Shown piece after piece: positions 48,786 through 61,396 of a stretch of 64,000 nucleotides of DNA. Positions within the stretch are counted from its first letter, which is position 1. Each line of letters starts with the position of its first letter. Location of the stretch: assembly GCA_026419785.1 (NCBI GenBank), contig JAODTK010000699.1, positions 352,001 to 416,000 of the forward strand. Reading direction: 5' to 3'. This DNA is from Sclerodactyla briareus. Taxonomy: Eukaryota > Echinodermata > Holothuroidea > Dendrochirotida > Sclerodactylidae. Position numbers and translations under genes: made by a program. The notes below the pieces were generated by a model, which did not search any database, was not told the DNA's origin, and saw only the letters and a list, made by a program, of their open reading frames with translations.

Positions 48786-49253
48786 ACTTCTCGTTTAGCA
48801 AATGTTACGCTTTGGAGCTGCCGTCTACGTTTCGTTCCTTACCTTGAAGACTCCAATGTTAAGGCCTTCCTTCACCCCAAGGAGAGGCAGGCGGAGCATT
48901 TGAGTCCGAATAGAAAACTTTGCTCTCTCAAGTGGTGTACAGGCACTTGCTCGAGCTGCTGTGGTGGGTCCGAAAGCATCTAGCTGCGCCTAGAGAGCAC
49001 TGGGTGTGGATTTGTAGTTCTTCAAGAGCGATGTGATACAGCCTACTTCTGGTTAGCCATCGTGTCGGGCGGATGGGTTTCAAAGAGGATGGGACCTCCC
49101 GGCCTCGGGTTGATCCGAATTGATGCCGAATTTCTGATGTCTTGGCTCAAATAATGGGGGGATCATGGTTATAGCATATCCCCCTCACACTTTTGTTGGG
49201 GGGGGGGAACCATCCCCCCATCCCCCCCCACCCCGGATGCGCCGCCCTGGGAT
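48786..49253. other. No clear gene; G/C tracts at the right
   Basis: The first 300 bases may continue the decayed frame above. From 49,155 come G and C tracts typical of MITE ends in this window. Confidence 0.35.
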
Positions 49254-49955
49254 CATGGGCGTAAAAAGGTGGGGGACGGGGGACATGTCCCCCCCCCTAA
49301 TTTCAAAAGTGGGGGGATCACATCGTTGTTCCCCCCCCCCCACTCCACTTTTCCGGACCGTATAAAAATAATAGGCAACATGCCCGATTTTTGTATCACT
49401 CTAAACTTATTAAATTTTGTCAAACCAAACAATGATCGCGTTGGAAATTGTCTTAAGTCAACCCCCTAATTTCAGGTGCGGACCCCATGTGAAGATTGGG
49501 ACCCGACTAGAGCCGAAAGCGAGGATACCCATGGTTCATTACCGAGTTCTCGAATTTGTAATCGAATAGCCAGAAGTGCATAATAAGTGTTTCGCGCGCA
49601 ATGGCGTTTTTCTTCCAGGCGTTGTGTGAAAAAAAGTGAAAAAAATACCTGAATTTTTCGATAAAATGCCCGAGAACATCAACAAGAATTCGCGCGCAAC
49701 GCGCGCGCCGGTAGTTTCCGATGACTGACTTGTCAAATTCCGGTACATAATTTTCTGACTCCAACATTTGGAGTAGTCCCGTAGTATAAAAGAAAATTAA
49801 ATAAACAAATACCATGTGTGATATTACGTGAAACATCTTATTATGCACAATGACAACTTTTTTGTCTGTCTTTTACTCAAATCACACATGGAGATGGGTA
49901 CTATTGAGCCTAGCAAGTGGCCGTCCGTCGCTGAAGGGTACGAATATCTGGTATA
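49254..49955 (+). mobile_element. hAT-like MITE, plus copy, right end worn
   Basis: Starts CATGGGCGTAAAAAGGTGGG, then GGGACATGTCCCC, and follows the reverse complement of 63,007-62,130 closely: CGGACCGTATA (near 49,355), GTTTCGCGCGCAATGGCxTT (near 49,589), GCGCGCCGGTAGTTTCCG (near 49,703), ACCATGTGTGATA (near 49,811). Likeness is lost near 49,955, so the right end and target repeat cannot be seen. Confidence 0.75.
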
Positions 49956-52854
49956 GATTAGGCCTAAATTGGTACCGGTATGCCGGCGGTGGGCCTTGAT
50001 TGTATTAAGTTCAGTCCACCATCTTTAGCAGACAATACATGCATTTTCTTCTGAAAAAGGAAGCCTGCCTACCTGTACAGAACGTAGGTTCATCGGGTTC
50101 ATTTTTGTCAGGTGGTATCGAATGAAATATGACCTGCCAGGAAAATTGTCATGCATTTTAATTTTTTCCAGAAATTTTGGATTTTGCCACACTCGTTAAC
50201 AGTTATACACTCACAAGTGTAATCAAATGTGGCACCATTTTGGCTCTCTAAGCAGTATTAATCTCAAAAATCGCAGAGAGGGGGGGGGGGGAAAACCCTC
50301 CCCTTAACCCCTCCTCCAATCAGACAGCCTGCCAATCTAATCTACCCCCCCCCCCCCCCAACGTAAAACCGAGGCGCCGCCCCTTCACCCATAGGAAGTC
50401 ATATACGTTTATACTCCATACTAATTGGAGTGAAATAACTCGCCTTGATATCAATTCGTTAACTCCGAAAGTCGAAACGGCAGAAAGATCGGGCTTTTCC
50501 TCTCGTGTGAAGTCCTAATCTGGAAATGACACCCGTAGCAACACTGTGGAACCATATAAGAGGAGCCAGCTACACACAGAATTATCACTCGTTCACATCC
50601 GTAACTAGCTTCGTAGAAGAATCGAACAAGTTTTTTTTGTGGCCGCCCATAGATCGCAGTCAACAATTTGTTCGTTTACGACGTTTGTAAATGTATATGC
50701 CTCCATAGCACTCACGAGATGTGTGCGCTATAGCAGCTGGTGTGTCTTATCATATCGCTGTATGGGTTGACGTATCCAGTAACAACGGTTAGGGTTGTAG
50801 TTGTTCGATACTGAATATGAAGTATCACAAAGGATGTATTACTTACCGACTACGATCATTAACAGTGCTCGCTACAGATTTGAAGATCGGAACAAGCACC
50901 TACGTTACGGTCGTACAAGTGTTAATCCTCAACAAAACTCTGAATCGCTTGAGGAGAGCTCTGTTGTCGTATTTGCAGAGGCTGTTTCTTGTCAACATTG
51001 GTCTTTTACAACAACCCAGTCGCCTGCGTATATCTATGTGTTCTACATGTCTACCTGTCTACATTCAGAGCGAGATAACTGAAATCCTTTCGCACAATAT
51101 TGTTTGATTTTGCATTTGTATCGAGACTGTAAAACAAATCTCGACATGTGTTTGTGTAAACTAAACACATTCGGTTACCAAATTAACGGAATGGTTCCGA
51201 AAGTGACCCGGGACAACCCTAGTTGTCAGTCGCTCGTTATTCAAAGTGGGGAAGATTAACGGTACGAGAATAATAATATGACTATGGTATGAATTATTGT
51301 ACTATGAGAAGAAATATGCAAGATATTCTTCTGAACTGCGATCTTCCGGATTCTATCGTGTTCACAAGGTCTCCGAACCATGACCTCTATCTTGATGGTG
51401 GTATGAATGGGGTTTCATGGAAACCACATTCTAAGTATGAGCATCATCCATCCAGGTGGGTTCGAGTTCTCGTGTTCACTAACCAACAGTTTCATTCACA
51501 ATATTACCATTTTTCACCAATTTGACAGCGACCAAGCAACCAAAAATAGTGTCCTTATTCCACATAAAAACAACTGTATTATCAATCATTCACTCTTGCT
51601 CCGTCATTCAGAACGTATTGTGTTACAGTTTTCAATTCCTGTCCTCCTATTTGGCCTTGCATGAACTATGACTTGACCCTAAAACAGATAGAGTTCACGT
51701 ACGCACGTACTCTGTATGGGTAATAATCGACATACTAATGTAGCTCGATCCACCCCCGTTGGGGGTCGAGTAAATCGAATTTAACAACTCGGCAGTCGTC
51801 ACATGGTCGTTGGTTTGTGGTTTTGCATTAAAAATCGAAAGCTAATATCATTATACCCTTTTCATTTTAGCCTAAGTACATACTGTAAATGCTTTCACAG
51901 AGGGTACCTTCATGAGATGAAGGTATTGTTTTCAGTATTGGACTCTACGTATAATTATCAAATACAACACGTAAACCTTCATCCTTTTTCATTCATTTTA
52001 TTAGCGTCAACAGTGTATCGTCTACACAGATGAGATGAGGCGCTGGGCTGTTGTCTTTGTTTTTTGTATTGGCCGTGTGGTGTCAACCATGAAATATCAC
52101 AATCGTCGGGACCAAGTATCAGTGTGTCTACCACCACTATGGAACAATAACGTGAAACTGAGATCTTTTCACGAAATCTAACTGACTCACAGGTATAACG
52201 GACACGGTTCGGAGCTGTGACGTATCCGTATCTCTTAATCACACTACCTTATTTCGCTCCTTTCATGTGCGAACAAAAACTTGGAATGACTACCACCCAT
52301 TCCCGTCCGAATATTAGATAAACTTCAAAGGAAAGACAAAAAAACTATGGAGAATGAGATAGACATTAGCAGCGCTAGTTGTCAGTGCATATATATTTTA
52401 ATTTGAATGCCGAGACGGCCTAGTTAATATGAGCTGGGTGCGATTTGAAATTCGCTTCCATTGCCCCGTGACCGAGGTGCAGGGAACCGTCAAAAGTCCC
52501 TTGCTGGGGTCCCCAACATTTATAACGAAAAATGATCAAACTTGAAGACATCTGGTTAAGCTAGTGAAACTCTATCGTGTAATACTTCATGTCCGTTTTC
52601 GTATACTGTAAAAGAAATTCAGCCATCGCATGACGGAAACAAGACAAAACAGACAAACGGTTCGCCCTATATTTCCGTATCCGCATGACCGTCCTGGACA
52701 TGAACTTCTACCTTCAAATATGCCCCTAATACACGATGAAGCGAAGATCCCACCTGCACACAGAAATATCAGTAAGTAGTGTGATGCACCTTACAGGTAC
52801 GTATCGCATGCTAGCGCTACTCGGGAATTCCAACATCGAAAATGTTCACTATCA
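49956..52854. other. No gene seen
   Basis: AT-rich unique sequence separating M1-C from M2-C. G and C tracts at about 50,279-50,292 and 50,346-50,360 with GGCGCC text suggest one more small MITE. Frames on the plus strand at 50,801-51,664 are open in several phases and show no known motif. Confidence 0.4.
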
Positions 52855-53963
52855 TAACAAAATTCAGGCCTCGGATTAATGAACAGGTCTTTTGAATGCA
52901 CGGAATATAAGAGCCCTCTTTTTGCCAGTTACAAGTTACGGCAATTTTAGTTGACATGTCCTGTTGAAATATGAAGCCTCGTTACGTCTCCTCCTATATC
53001 TAGGTAAATCGACTACTAGTTTCCACTGGTTCTAAGCATATCCAAGACAAAGTCCATCTAGTAATTGGACTTTTCAACTCGGATGAACACTGTGGGATAA
53101 ATAGGGAGGCTCATACGACAGCCGGAAAAAATAAAACCGCTAAAGAAAATAATAATGGCGTCAGTCCACACCCGACTATTCATACGACTCTCCGGTACAG
53201 ACTCAGAGGCCTCAAGTGTTGTGCCTAGTATTGCATTGTGCAAGTTTTAGAAAAGTCACATCTGCTTGCCAGCCCCGCAACTATTCTTTGTGATTGATTG
53301 CATTCTACACATTATTTGAAATTGAAGAATATTCTATGAGAGGAGGATGCTGATTGGTGTTTGTAGTGTTGATGATCCTCTGGTTGAGAGAAAGACAACA
53401 GAATTAACTTTCGCGGAATCTCGAGTTACTTAAGACACGAAGAATGGAATACATGCATTAATTTCTTGTGTTGTTTAACTTGATGGATTCTCCCTGATTT
53501 CTCTTCATCACGGAAATATCGAAGGCTAACAACTTCCACATAGGCTATGTGCATCGTATCGAAAAGTCAGCAGTGTTGTGCCTTGTATATCTGTCAGCTT
53601 GCCACAAGGGCTGAAGTATAAGTGCTTAAAACGCCTGGCGCCCCGCGCATTTTTCTATACAGATTATCCAACCTATGATTTTAACTTATCTGGCTAACGA
53701 TTTGTGAACATTAAGTTGGAATGTCCGAGAGAATAAATATCCCTATTTTTCAGAGTATGATTTCTCTGTTATGTTTAGGTAATTTACCCAGATACTAACT
53801 TCCACAATTCACAAATTACCCAAAGTATTTTTTTAATATCAGACCCGACCAATCTAAATATCAAGGGTCAAGGAGTCGTGTCTTACTGTTGGCCGAAATG
53901 TCAACTTTGCCAACGTTTTTTTTTATTCTTCTACGAAGTCGGAGCAATCTATGCAGTCATGCC

Positions 53964-54079
53964 AGTGTGTGTGTGTGTGTGTGTGGTGGTGTGTGTGTGT
54001 GTGTGTGTGTGTGTGGTTGTGTGTGTGTGGTGTGTGTGTGTTGCGTGTGTGTGTGTGTGTGATGTATGTATGTGTGTGA
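53964..54079 (+). repeat. GT microsatellite
   Basis: GTGTGT repeats broken by GG, TT and ATG steps. Histidine- or valine-rich frames over it are artefacts. Confidence 0.95.
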
Positions 54080-55400
54080 CGCATGGCTTGTGAACACAGT
54101 ACCTCGACCACACCTTGATGGTGAAGCTCATACTTTGTATGTGTGTTCCCCATGAGATTACATAATGGTTGTCTGATCGGTTTCAAATTGGTATGTAGCT
54201 TCTTATGGGGATACCGGAACCCTATTGTTTTCCGTGTATAGGTCGGGGGTGAATTTTCAGTCAGTCAGGATAGAACATTTGGTGAAAAATCAATAAATTT
54301 GCCAATTGTTATCTTGTGAACACGATAACTTGACCCCCTGGATGGATGAAGCTCATACTTGGTAGTGTGTTCCCCATGATGAATACATTGACTCCTATTG
54401 TTTTGGTTCCATGTCAGAGGTCATCTGAGGTCACCAGAGGTCAAGTCTGAAAACCTTGTGAACACGATAAGTAGACAGAATGGTTGGTCTGGTCGGTTTG
54501 ATTGAAATTGGGTATGTAGCTTAGTATGGGGAGACAGGAACCCTATTGTTTTCGGATGTTCGGGGTGAATCAGTCAGGAATAGAAGAACATTTTGTGAAA
54601 AATAATAAATGTGGCACTTTTAGATTGTGGACACGATAATTGACCCACCTGGAGGGACTGAATGAAGCTCATACTTGGTATGTGTGTTCCCCATGATGAG
54701 TACATGCACCCTATTGTTTTGGAGTCATTGGTCAGAGGTCATCTGAGGGAGTCACCAGGGTCAAAGTCTGAAAACCTTGTGAAAAAAAAGTCCAGAATGG
54801 TTGGTCTGATCGGGTTCAAATTGGCTGTGTAGCTTTCTTATGGGGGAGAGTACAGGAACCTATCGTTTTGGTATAGGTCGGGGGTTGGAAATTTCGGTCA
54901 AAGATAGGAAATTGTGAGAAGTCAATAATTGGCCAATTTTGGTTGTGAACACGATAACTCGAGTCCACTTGGATTGGATTGGAGCTCATACCTGGTAGGT
55001 GTGTTCCCAGATGAGTAAATGAAACCTTTTGTTTTTGGGGCAGGTCAGAGGTCATCTTGAGGTCACCAGCGGGCAAATTTGAAATCCTCGTGAACACGAT
55101 GAGTCCAGAAGGGTTGGTCTGATCGGTCACATTTGGTGTGTAGCTTTCTTATGGGGAAGACAGGAACTTTATTGTTCTTGGTATAGGTCGGGGGTGAATT
55201 TTGTCAAAAGATAGGAAATTTGTGAAAAGTCAATATTTGGCCAATTTTGGTTGTGAACACATTAAACTCGAACCCACATAGAGGAATGATGAAAGCTCAT
55301 ACTTGGTATGTGTGGTCCCATGGATGAGTACATGAACCCTATTGTTTTGGGGTCAGGTCAGGGTCATCTGAAACACAGAGGTCAAGTCTGAATCCTTGAA
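54080..55400 (+). repeat. Tandem array, unit about 312 bp, about four units
   Basis: GAAGCTCATACTTxGTATGTGTGTTCCCCATG-type text recurs near 54,120, 54,349, 54,664, 54,980 and 55,290; each full unit also has GGTTGGTCTGATCGG and CCTATTGTTTTxGG. The first unit is shortened. Units differ by many bases and small gaps. Arrays of this type are common in deuterostome genomes, by recollection. It sits with the GT tract as a foreign block inside M2-C. Confidence 0.88.
54418..54443 (+). promoter_or_regulatory. Triple AGGTCA, 4-base spacing (DR4 geometry)
   Basis: AGGTCA at 54,418, 54,428 and 54,438 with TCTG and CCAG between. Two overlapping DR4 sites are the classic layout bound by thyroid hormone receptor/RXR-type and LXR/RXR-type dimers in vertebrates. 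Other units of the array keep worn versions (near 54,730, 55,037, 55,353). Binding is not shown and the motif comes with the repeat. Confidence 0.35.
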
Positions 55401-56819
55401 TTAGTGTGTAGTGAGTATCTTATCAAGAGTATTTGTCAGACCTTAGTTTTCCCACAATTTGAGCTGTACAATCTCCATTTGTCCTGAGTCTGGCTATAGG
55501 TTGTCAAAAAGATCCAGGAATACTAAGCCTTTTGGCTTTTGGTGATTCTTTCCAGGGAGGCAACTAATGAAAAACATAACTTCGAGTTCCTTGTCTTTTA
55601 GTGAGGGGGGGGGATTTGTTCAGGTGGTATAGACAGTGGCAACAGACATCTTGTTGAACCTGGAGAAATGATATTCAGAATGGTTTGCGGTGCTTAGAAT
55701 ATATGCATGTTAGCCAGTAATCCATTTGTTCGATTGAAGTGCTGTCTGCTGGAAACGATCTTTCCTCTATATTTATTACACTTTTCTCCGTGTTGTCTGC
55801 TTCTATCACATTCGTCAGACATTCACACATTCGAGAGACATGTGTTGAGGGATGACTATGCAATTGGTAATAAGTTTCACTGGCGTTAAATATAATTTGA
55901 GGTCGTACCCTGAAAATCCTAATAATAATAATAATTTCTCGTCTTTATATCCCGTTTATTGGTCGGAGACCAACTCAACAAATACGCTTTACAGATATTA
56001 CCCCTGGGTCATGTGCACTTGGACACCCGTGGATAGACACGCACTTCTTGCTTGTTCCCTCCAAGCTCCAGACTTGATGGACGACGACCCATGCAGAGCA
56101 GAAAGAGGCAGAGGGTGCACCTTGTGCGAAGCCCCGACAAGCGCCTCCTCACTCATGGTAGTGTTTAGTAAATGTGGTTTGAGCGAAATGATTCGCATTT
56201 CTTCAGAAGATTAGACTGACTTTCTCGATTTCTGAAACAGGGTAACACACCGAAGATGTTGCAGAATTGCACTATGGACATGGCTATATAAGGAAACAAA
56301 ATATGCGTCGGGGGAATGATGGTAGGAGAAATTCGCAGATAGAGTTTAAACAAACTGAATTTCCATCCTCTATATGCTATATGCATTTTGATTCATCCCG
56401 TTTTGTTGTTATAGTAAGAGCTTCGGGCAAGATTAGCGTTCTGGCTAGCCGAGTTTTTACCCTTTTAAAAACGTCTGATAGAATAAATAAAATAAAAACA
56501 CGATGGGACGCCTCCTCACTTGAGTTTGTGGTTTCTGATGGGACTTTGAACATTAACAGGGCACACAATACGCAGTCCAATGGCCTCTCCGTTAAATCTA
56601 ATGTATAATAGCTTCTGGTCTCTCCCGACCTTACTTTCAGTACGTGACTTCATCGTGTCCCCTGGGGGACTTCTCAATAAGGCGCCACTTCAGCGCTCGC
56701 TACTATTTACAAGTCACCTCACAAGGTACTCACTTTGACACGTGCGTGGGTGGCGTGGGACATATCAGAATACATGCCTCTTCCAACAGAACTGCGGAAA
56801 AGTCCTCGGGCCTCCCAAT

Positions 56820-56876
56820 GGGCTCCGAACTCACAATCACTGTTTTGCAGTTGGAGCTCTACCGACTGAGCTTATT
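56820..56876 (-). repeat. tRNA-like SINE head inside M2-C
   Basis: Same unit as at 26,612 and 38,257, with A-box-like AGCTCAGTCGGTAGAGC (minus strand) and the same weak B box. Confidence 0.6.
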
Positions 56877-56911
56877 CGCCTCCCTATCTTAGGAGGGCCC
56901 TTATCCCTTAT

Positions 56912-57290
56912 AAAAATGACTCATGTAAATCTCATGAGAATTACATGAGATCTCACGAGAATGGATGAGAAATATATGAGATCTCATGAGAATAGATGAG
57001 AACGGATTCAGGACTCGTTAGAACTACTTGAGAATTACATGAGGATACACTAGGGACATGTGAGAACTATATACACGAGTCTCTATGAGAACGACTTGAG
57101 ACTACACGAGAATCACCAAAAATATCTATGAGAAGCACTTGGCTACATGAGAACCCCACGAGTCAATATGAGTAGCACCAAAGACTACATGAGAATCATT
57201 CGAGTTCACATGAGAACTACAGGCAGTCTAGGGAGAAATGCAAGACTCGCGAGGATTACATGAGAAACAGCCAAGATAATGAGAAAATAT
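56912..57290 (+). repeat. CATGAGA minisatellite, palindrome-rich
   Basis: Degenerate units of about 15-25 bases built from CATGAGAATTACATGAGA-like words, with the palindrome ATGAGATCTCAT near 56,976. Order decays to the right. Confidence 0.75.
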
Positions 57291-58529
57291 ACAAGACTAA
57301 GTGTAGTGGCTTGACGATTACCAGGACGCAATACTGAATACATACAATGGATCAAGGAGGTGTATGAGAACACCACAAGCATGTTGACTCGTGTTTTCCA
57401 AGAATCCCTGAATTCTTTCAAGAAACCGATTCCCAAACATTTCACGCATCCTCCTGCTAGACCCACCTTAGATGGGAACCGGTGGAATCTCTCAGTAAGG
57501 GCATACCCATGTCGAGAGGATCAACAAGTGGTAGGGCTGTGCCTCAGTAGGATAACATAATTTTTATTTAGACTTTCACTGATAGAAAGAGTGCACCTCA
57601 AGACCCTACATCCCAAATTGGATTTCTATTCTAGCTATAATGCCATTATTCAAATATTGCAATATTCGTGAAGGAGCTGATGACTACACGGGAACGATGT
57701 GACGGCCTGCCCATTGACTCTACACAGTGAATGGTATCAACAAATAAATTAACGAGATTTTCTTTTATATCTTGGAGGACATGTTTGGCGTGGATCGGCT
57801 ACCTTCGCAGTTCCGCCCCCGTGACGTCACAAGAGATGTGTGCGATAGCAATGTGCCATATTTTCACACATATTCCAGCTAAACTTTGGTTTTGCAGGGT
57901 GACTGACCCTTCATGTACAACATGGAAAACGTAGTCAAAACATACATATCATATTTACACGCATGACCATTGCCCTTCAAATAAGGTCACTTAGCACAAT
58001 TTACATAAGTATATGCATGAAGTATTGTGGAAGCATATCCTCTATTAAATTGTGGGCAGTATGCATATTGAACATTATACATATTTAGTAATCGAAATAA
58101 TAGACAAAGAAGGAAGGATTTCATATGTTATCAACTATATTTTTCACGTTTTAGCGTTGCTGAAGCACATTTGAAACATTTTTCTATCGATATGGGCGAT
58201 CACAAATGTTGTCATTATGTCCAAAGGAAAAATGCAAGAATACATGTAACTAAAATATAGTGTACAATACATGGAGGGACAAACTAAGTGTATTAGCCGT
58301 GCGAACATAATGGAGGACTGGATGAGACAAGGAATTCAGATGGTCTTACTGTGAAAATGTTTCAATGTTAGCGTTCCAGTATCATATTTATTCTCTATCT
58401 CCTGTCGAAAGCTGCTGAATAACTGAGAACATTCACTGCTATTTGGAAGGACTGGCTGGTGTTCTGTATCAAAACTTATGTATTAAAGACAACTGCAGAT
58501 GGTTATGCTGAGCTGATTCAATAGCTGGA
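57291..58529. other. No gene seen
   Basis: AT-rich. No exon signals, repeats or motifs noticed. Confidence 0.4.
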
Positions 58530-58980
58530 TACAAACTGAATACGTCAGTCCAGATCGGGAGTTCATAAGACTTTCTGTTACGGAGTTATAGTCATTTGAC
58601 GTGTGTGATTTGAAGCATGGTATGCGCAAGATCGAATTGATGCCAGCATTCAATAATTGATGATGTCATAATTGCACAACCCTGCCAACATTCTTTGTTT
58701 TTTATTGAAATTCAAACAGTAATGTCACTTCGAGAAGCATTTAGCCTGGGAGCGGTGTCTGTAGTGGGTTGGTAGGTGTTGATGGTTACTTTGGTGGGAG
58801 AAGACAACAGAACTTTGCGGAATGTTGATTCTTCAACAGGGCTGAAGGGACCCAAACAAACTACATAACATAATATCCTGTGTTGTCCATGTGTGACGTC
58901 TTAGGCATAATTGCGCAATTGGAATTCTACCCAATTTCTCTGCTTAATGGATATAGATAGAGCCACCTCACACATTTCTA
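58530..58980 (+). repeat. Very diverged M2 start (copy E)
   Basis: CGTCAGTCCAGATCGGGAG...CATAAGACTTTCTGTTACGGAG parallels 53,159, and TGTTGATGGTTACTTTGGTG, AAGACAACAGAACTTTGCGG parallel 53,368-53,415 in order. Much more diverged than A-C, so it is an older copy. Confidence 0.55.
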
Positions 58981-59363
58981 CTGAATGTTAATTGATGAAG
59001 CAATTCATTGTTGGTAAATTTGACTATACTATAACCCCCTATCGTGAACATTATTCCCCCTCATCTGGGGGTTCCAATGAAGATGGTATATTACATTAGC
59101 ATAATAATTAGTTCTTCACATTTTCTGGGATAGTATATTGCTTCTGCTGGATTGTTAAGTAAGTTACGAATTTCACAATTTCACCCGGGGTGAGTTGCTT
59201 GTTTAATTATGTGCATACATAATGAGTATGTATCAACAATTTGTGCATATAATGGTTAATAGAATGAGGAGTTATAACTCACTATTGCAGGGTTACAATC
59301 CACCCTTGCAGGCAGCATTAATTTGAACATTTGTAACACACTAATGGTGGTGATACATTATGA
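58981..59363. other. No gene seen
   Basis: AT-rich stretch just past the 3' end of the transposase relic that follows on the minus strand. Confidence 0.4.
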
Positions 59364-60830
59364 CTATCCTCCAACACCCCTAGTGCCATGAAACAGGGAC
59401 TTAATCTTTCTATTATAGCCTTCACATAGAAAAGCATGATGAAGACCACAATGGACCCCAGTTGGTAAGTGTCTGCAGATGGCAGCATATAGGTGGTTGT
59501 ACGTCATATGCTGGGGGCCATACAAATTGTCAACATGGCCAACAAACTTTCTTAGCAGCAACTGCAGTTGCTAGTCCGCATCAGCAACCTCTTAAGAGCC
59601 TTAAGAGCCAAATACTCTGCACAAAGTAATGCAACATACTAGATAAGCAGTCGGAAGGATGCCACTAAGGAGGGGTAGGGAATAGAAGGTAACAAAACAA
59701 CTGTTTTTCACTTGGTGATGCTGGCAAGCGTGTAACCTCAGAGGGCGGAAAATCCCCTTAATGCGTTCATCTATCTGATCGATATACCTGCCCAGGTACC
59801 ATGCCTCCTGATTACTGGATGAATCAAACCAAAGAGATATCATCCTGTCAACCACACTTCACATGCTGCATGCATGTAGTCGACTGGAAACACATTGACT
59901 ATATCAAAATTTCGGCAGAGGAAACAGCGGTGATGGGTCTGGCTTCACGCCATTCTGCTTCTGGCCTGTCTGCCTAGCGTCGATGGCATCTTCCACAAAA
60001 CAATAGTGTTTGTAATTGGATTCTGCCAGTCCTGTCCAGCATCCGCAAGAACTCACACTCAGCGACAAAGGCTCTCATAAAAAGCAGCTGGTTTCCCATG
60101 GCCAAACCATAACCCAACAAGTAGTACATGGTTGCGCCGTGCCTTGGGTGGGAGTTTATTCAGCGTACACAAAATTGGCTATACGCTACCACTGGTGGAT
60201 TGCAATGCTTTGCTTATATTCCGTCAGAATTGAATGTTACAGAAATATCAACTGCCGCTACTGTCCGTCTATAAATGGCACCATCAGTGACATCAGTGAA
60301 ATTCTCGCCATCACCGCCCTCACCTAGCCTCAGCTGGTTGTACACCGCAGGGTCTTGTAACAAGTTCTGTATCTGGCGCTTCAAGGACAGTGTGATAAAG
60401 AAGTGATCACTTTCAATTGCTCCTGTCTTTGTTGAAGGAACCCCACAATGATCACATACCATTTCCTCGTTGCTGCCCAGATATGACCACAATTCCTGCA
60501 GTATGCATGGTAAGCAGTCCTCATCGTTCATGTCAGGCATGCAAAACTTACGGCGGAGTAATTGCTGCCAGGTACATCTGGAGAAGGTAAGTGCTCATTA
60601 TCAACTTAAGTAAGTCTTGGACAGGACCCTGAGAGATTGTGCCGGATAGCAAATGCCATGATTAGCATAGCACTCTATGTGTGTGAGGTTTGCACCCTCG
60701 TAGAGAGGTTCACCAGGATCCTTAGGCTCTCTGGAGTCATTACAGGCGTGGCGAATGTCCAGGGGTTCATCATCCACCTGTTAATTGAAAAAAAAAAAAA
60801 CATGAGAACTGCCTATACATTGCTGACTAT
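59364..60830 (-). pseudogene. Decayed EnSpm/CACTA-type transposase
   Basis: Minus strand, from about 60,780: DEPLDIRHA and EPLYEGANLT, then DLLKLIMSTYLLQ, then from 60,540 a long open part with a zinc-knuckle-like CDHCGV, LKRQIQNLLQDPAVYNQL, FTDVTDGAIYRR and DISVTFNSDGI (to 60,214). After stops come worn pieces, then LWFDSSSNQEAWYLGRYIDQ and IDERIKGIF (about 59,840-59,750), LLSGILPTAYL (about 59,665) and LYGPQHMTYN, EGYNRKIKSLFHGT (59,520-59,375). This order is that of the large transposase-like proteins of EnSpm/CACTA elements found in many invertebrates and fish (middle FNTDGV-type block, then WYLG, IDxRL, LPVL and FHGT blocks). Several shifts and stops; not active. No terminal CACTA repeats were found in the window. 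Confidence 0.82.
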
Positions 60831-61396
60831 AAAAAGTTGATATTACTGTGAGACCTTTACCCGAATGGAAAAGTCTACCATCAACCCCTATCTCGGTGCA
60901 TCTTCTCAACCTACCATTCTTTGAACATAATCTACCAACGAAGTCTTCTGCCGCATAGGACCTCAGCAATCATCAAACTGTCTTTTTATGGGTGTATGCA
61001 TCTGCCTGGATTCACGGAAAGTTGTCGAAAAAATGGATGGGTGTTCGCTGACTGCCATCAGACGGGACCAAGTTAATGCACAGGACCACGTAAATAATCA
61101 GTGTCAAAATGTATGGTCTGGGAAAGATATCTCACCATTGTGCCGACCATTGTCACACTGTATTGTCAAATTACCAGTGTGGGGTAGTGGGATTATCTGC
61201 CGCCTCAAGCTCGGACAGCCGTCTGGGCATTTTATTTAGGCGCCACATTCTTAAGTAGCTTACATGCGCGTCACGGTTTTGGGTAGCACCCAGACCTCCA
61301 GCTGGCGGCTCTGGTTATCAGCCCTCGAATGACTGGGGACAGCCCTATGTTTATAAGGGTTTCTATTCATAAGGCTTCATAAGGCCATGTTCGTGA
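60831..61396. other. Upstream of the transposase relic; no clear gene
   Basis: Minus-strand frames such as MLRSYAAEDFVGRLCSKNGR (60,969 on) could belong to the N-terminal part of the relic but show no known motif. An A run stands at 60,790-60,800. Confidence 0.35.

Larger units (their letters stand above)
52855..56900 (+). repeat. Large direct repeat module M2, copy C
   Basis: Starts like M2-B (34,565) and goes on through the 35,745-36,200 part, is split by repeats at 53,945-55,578, then continues with GAGTTCCTTGTCTTTTAGTG (as 36,575) to the tRNA-like unit at 56,820. It is more worn than A or B, has many small deletions, and lacks the last about 1.3 kb of the module. It has no LINE and no 0.7-kb TIR element, so it gives empty sites for both. 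Confidence 0.82.

Noticed and set aside
50801..51107. Two overlapping plus-strand frames of over 90 codons
   Set aside because: Both phases are equally open with no known motif and no splice or promoter signals.
53878..54186. Val/Cys-rich and His/Thr-rich frames
   Set aside because: Both are translations of the GT microsatellite.
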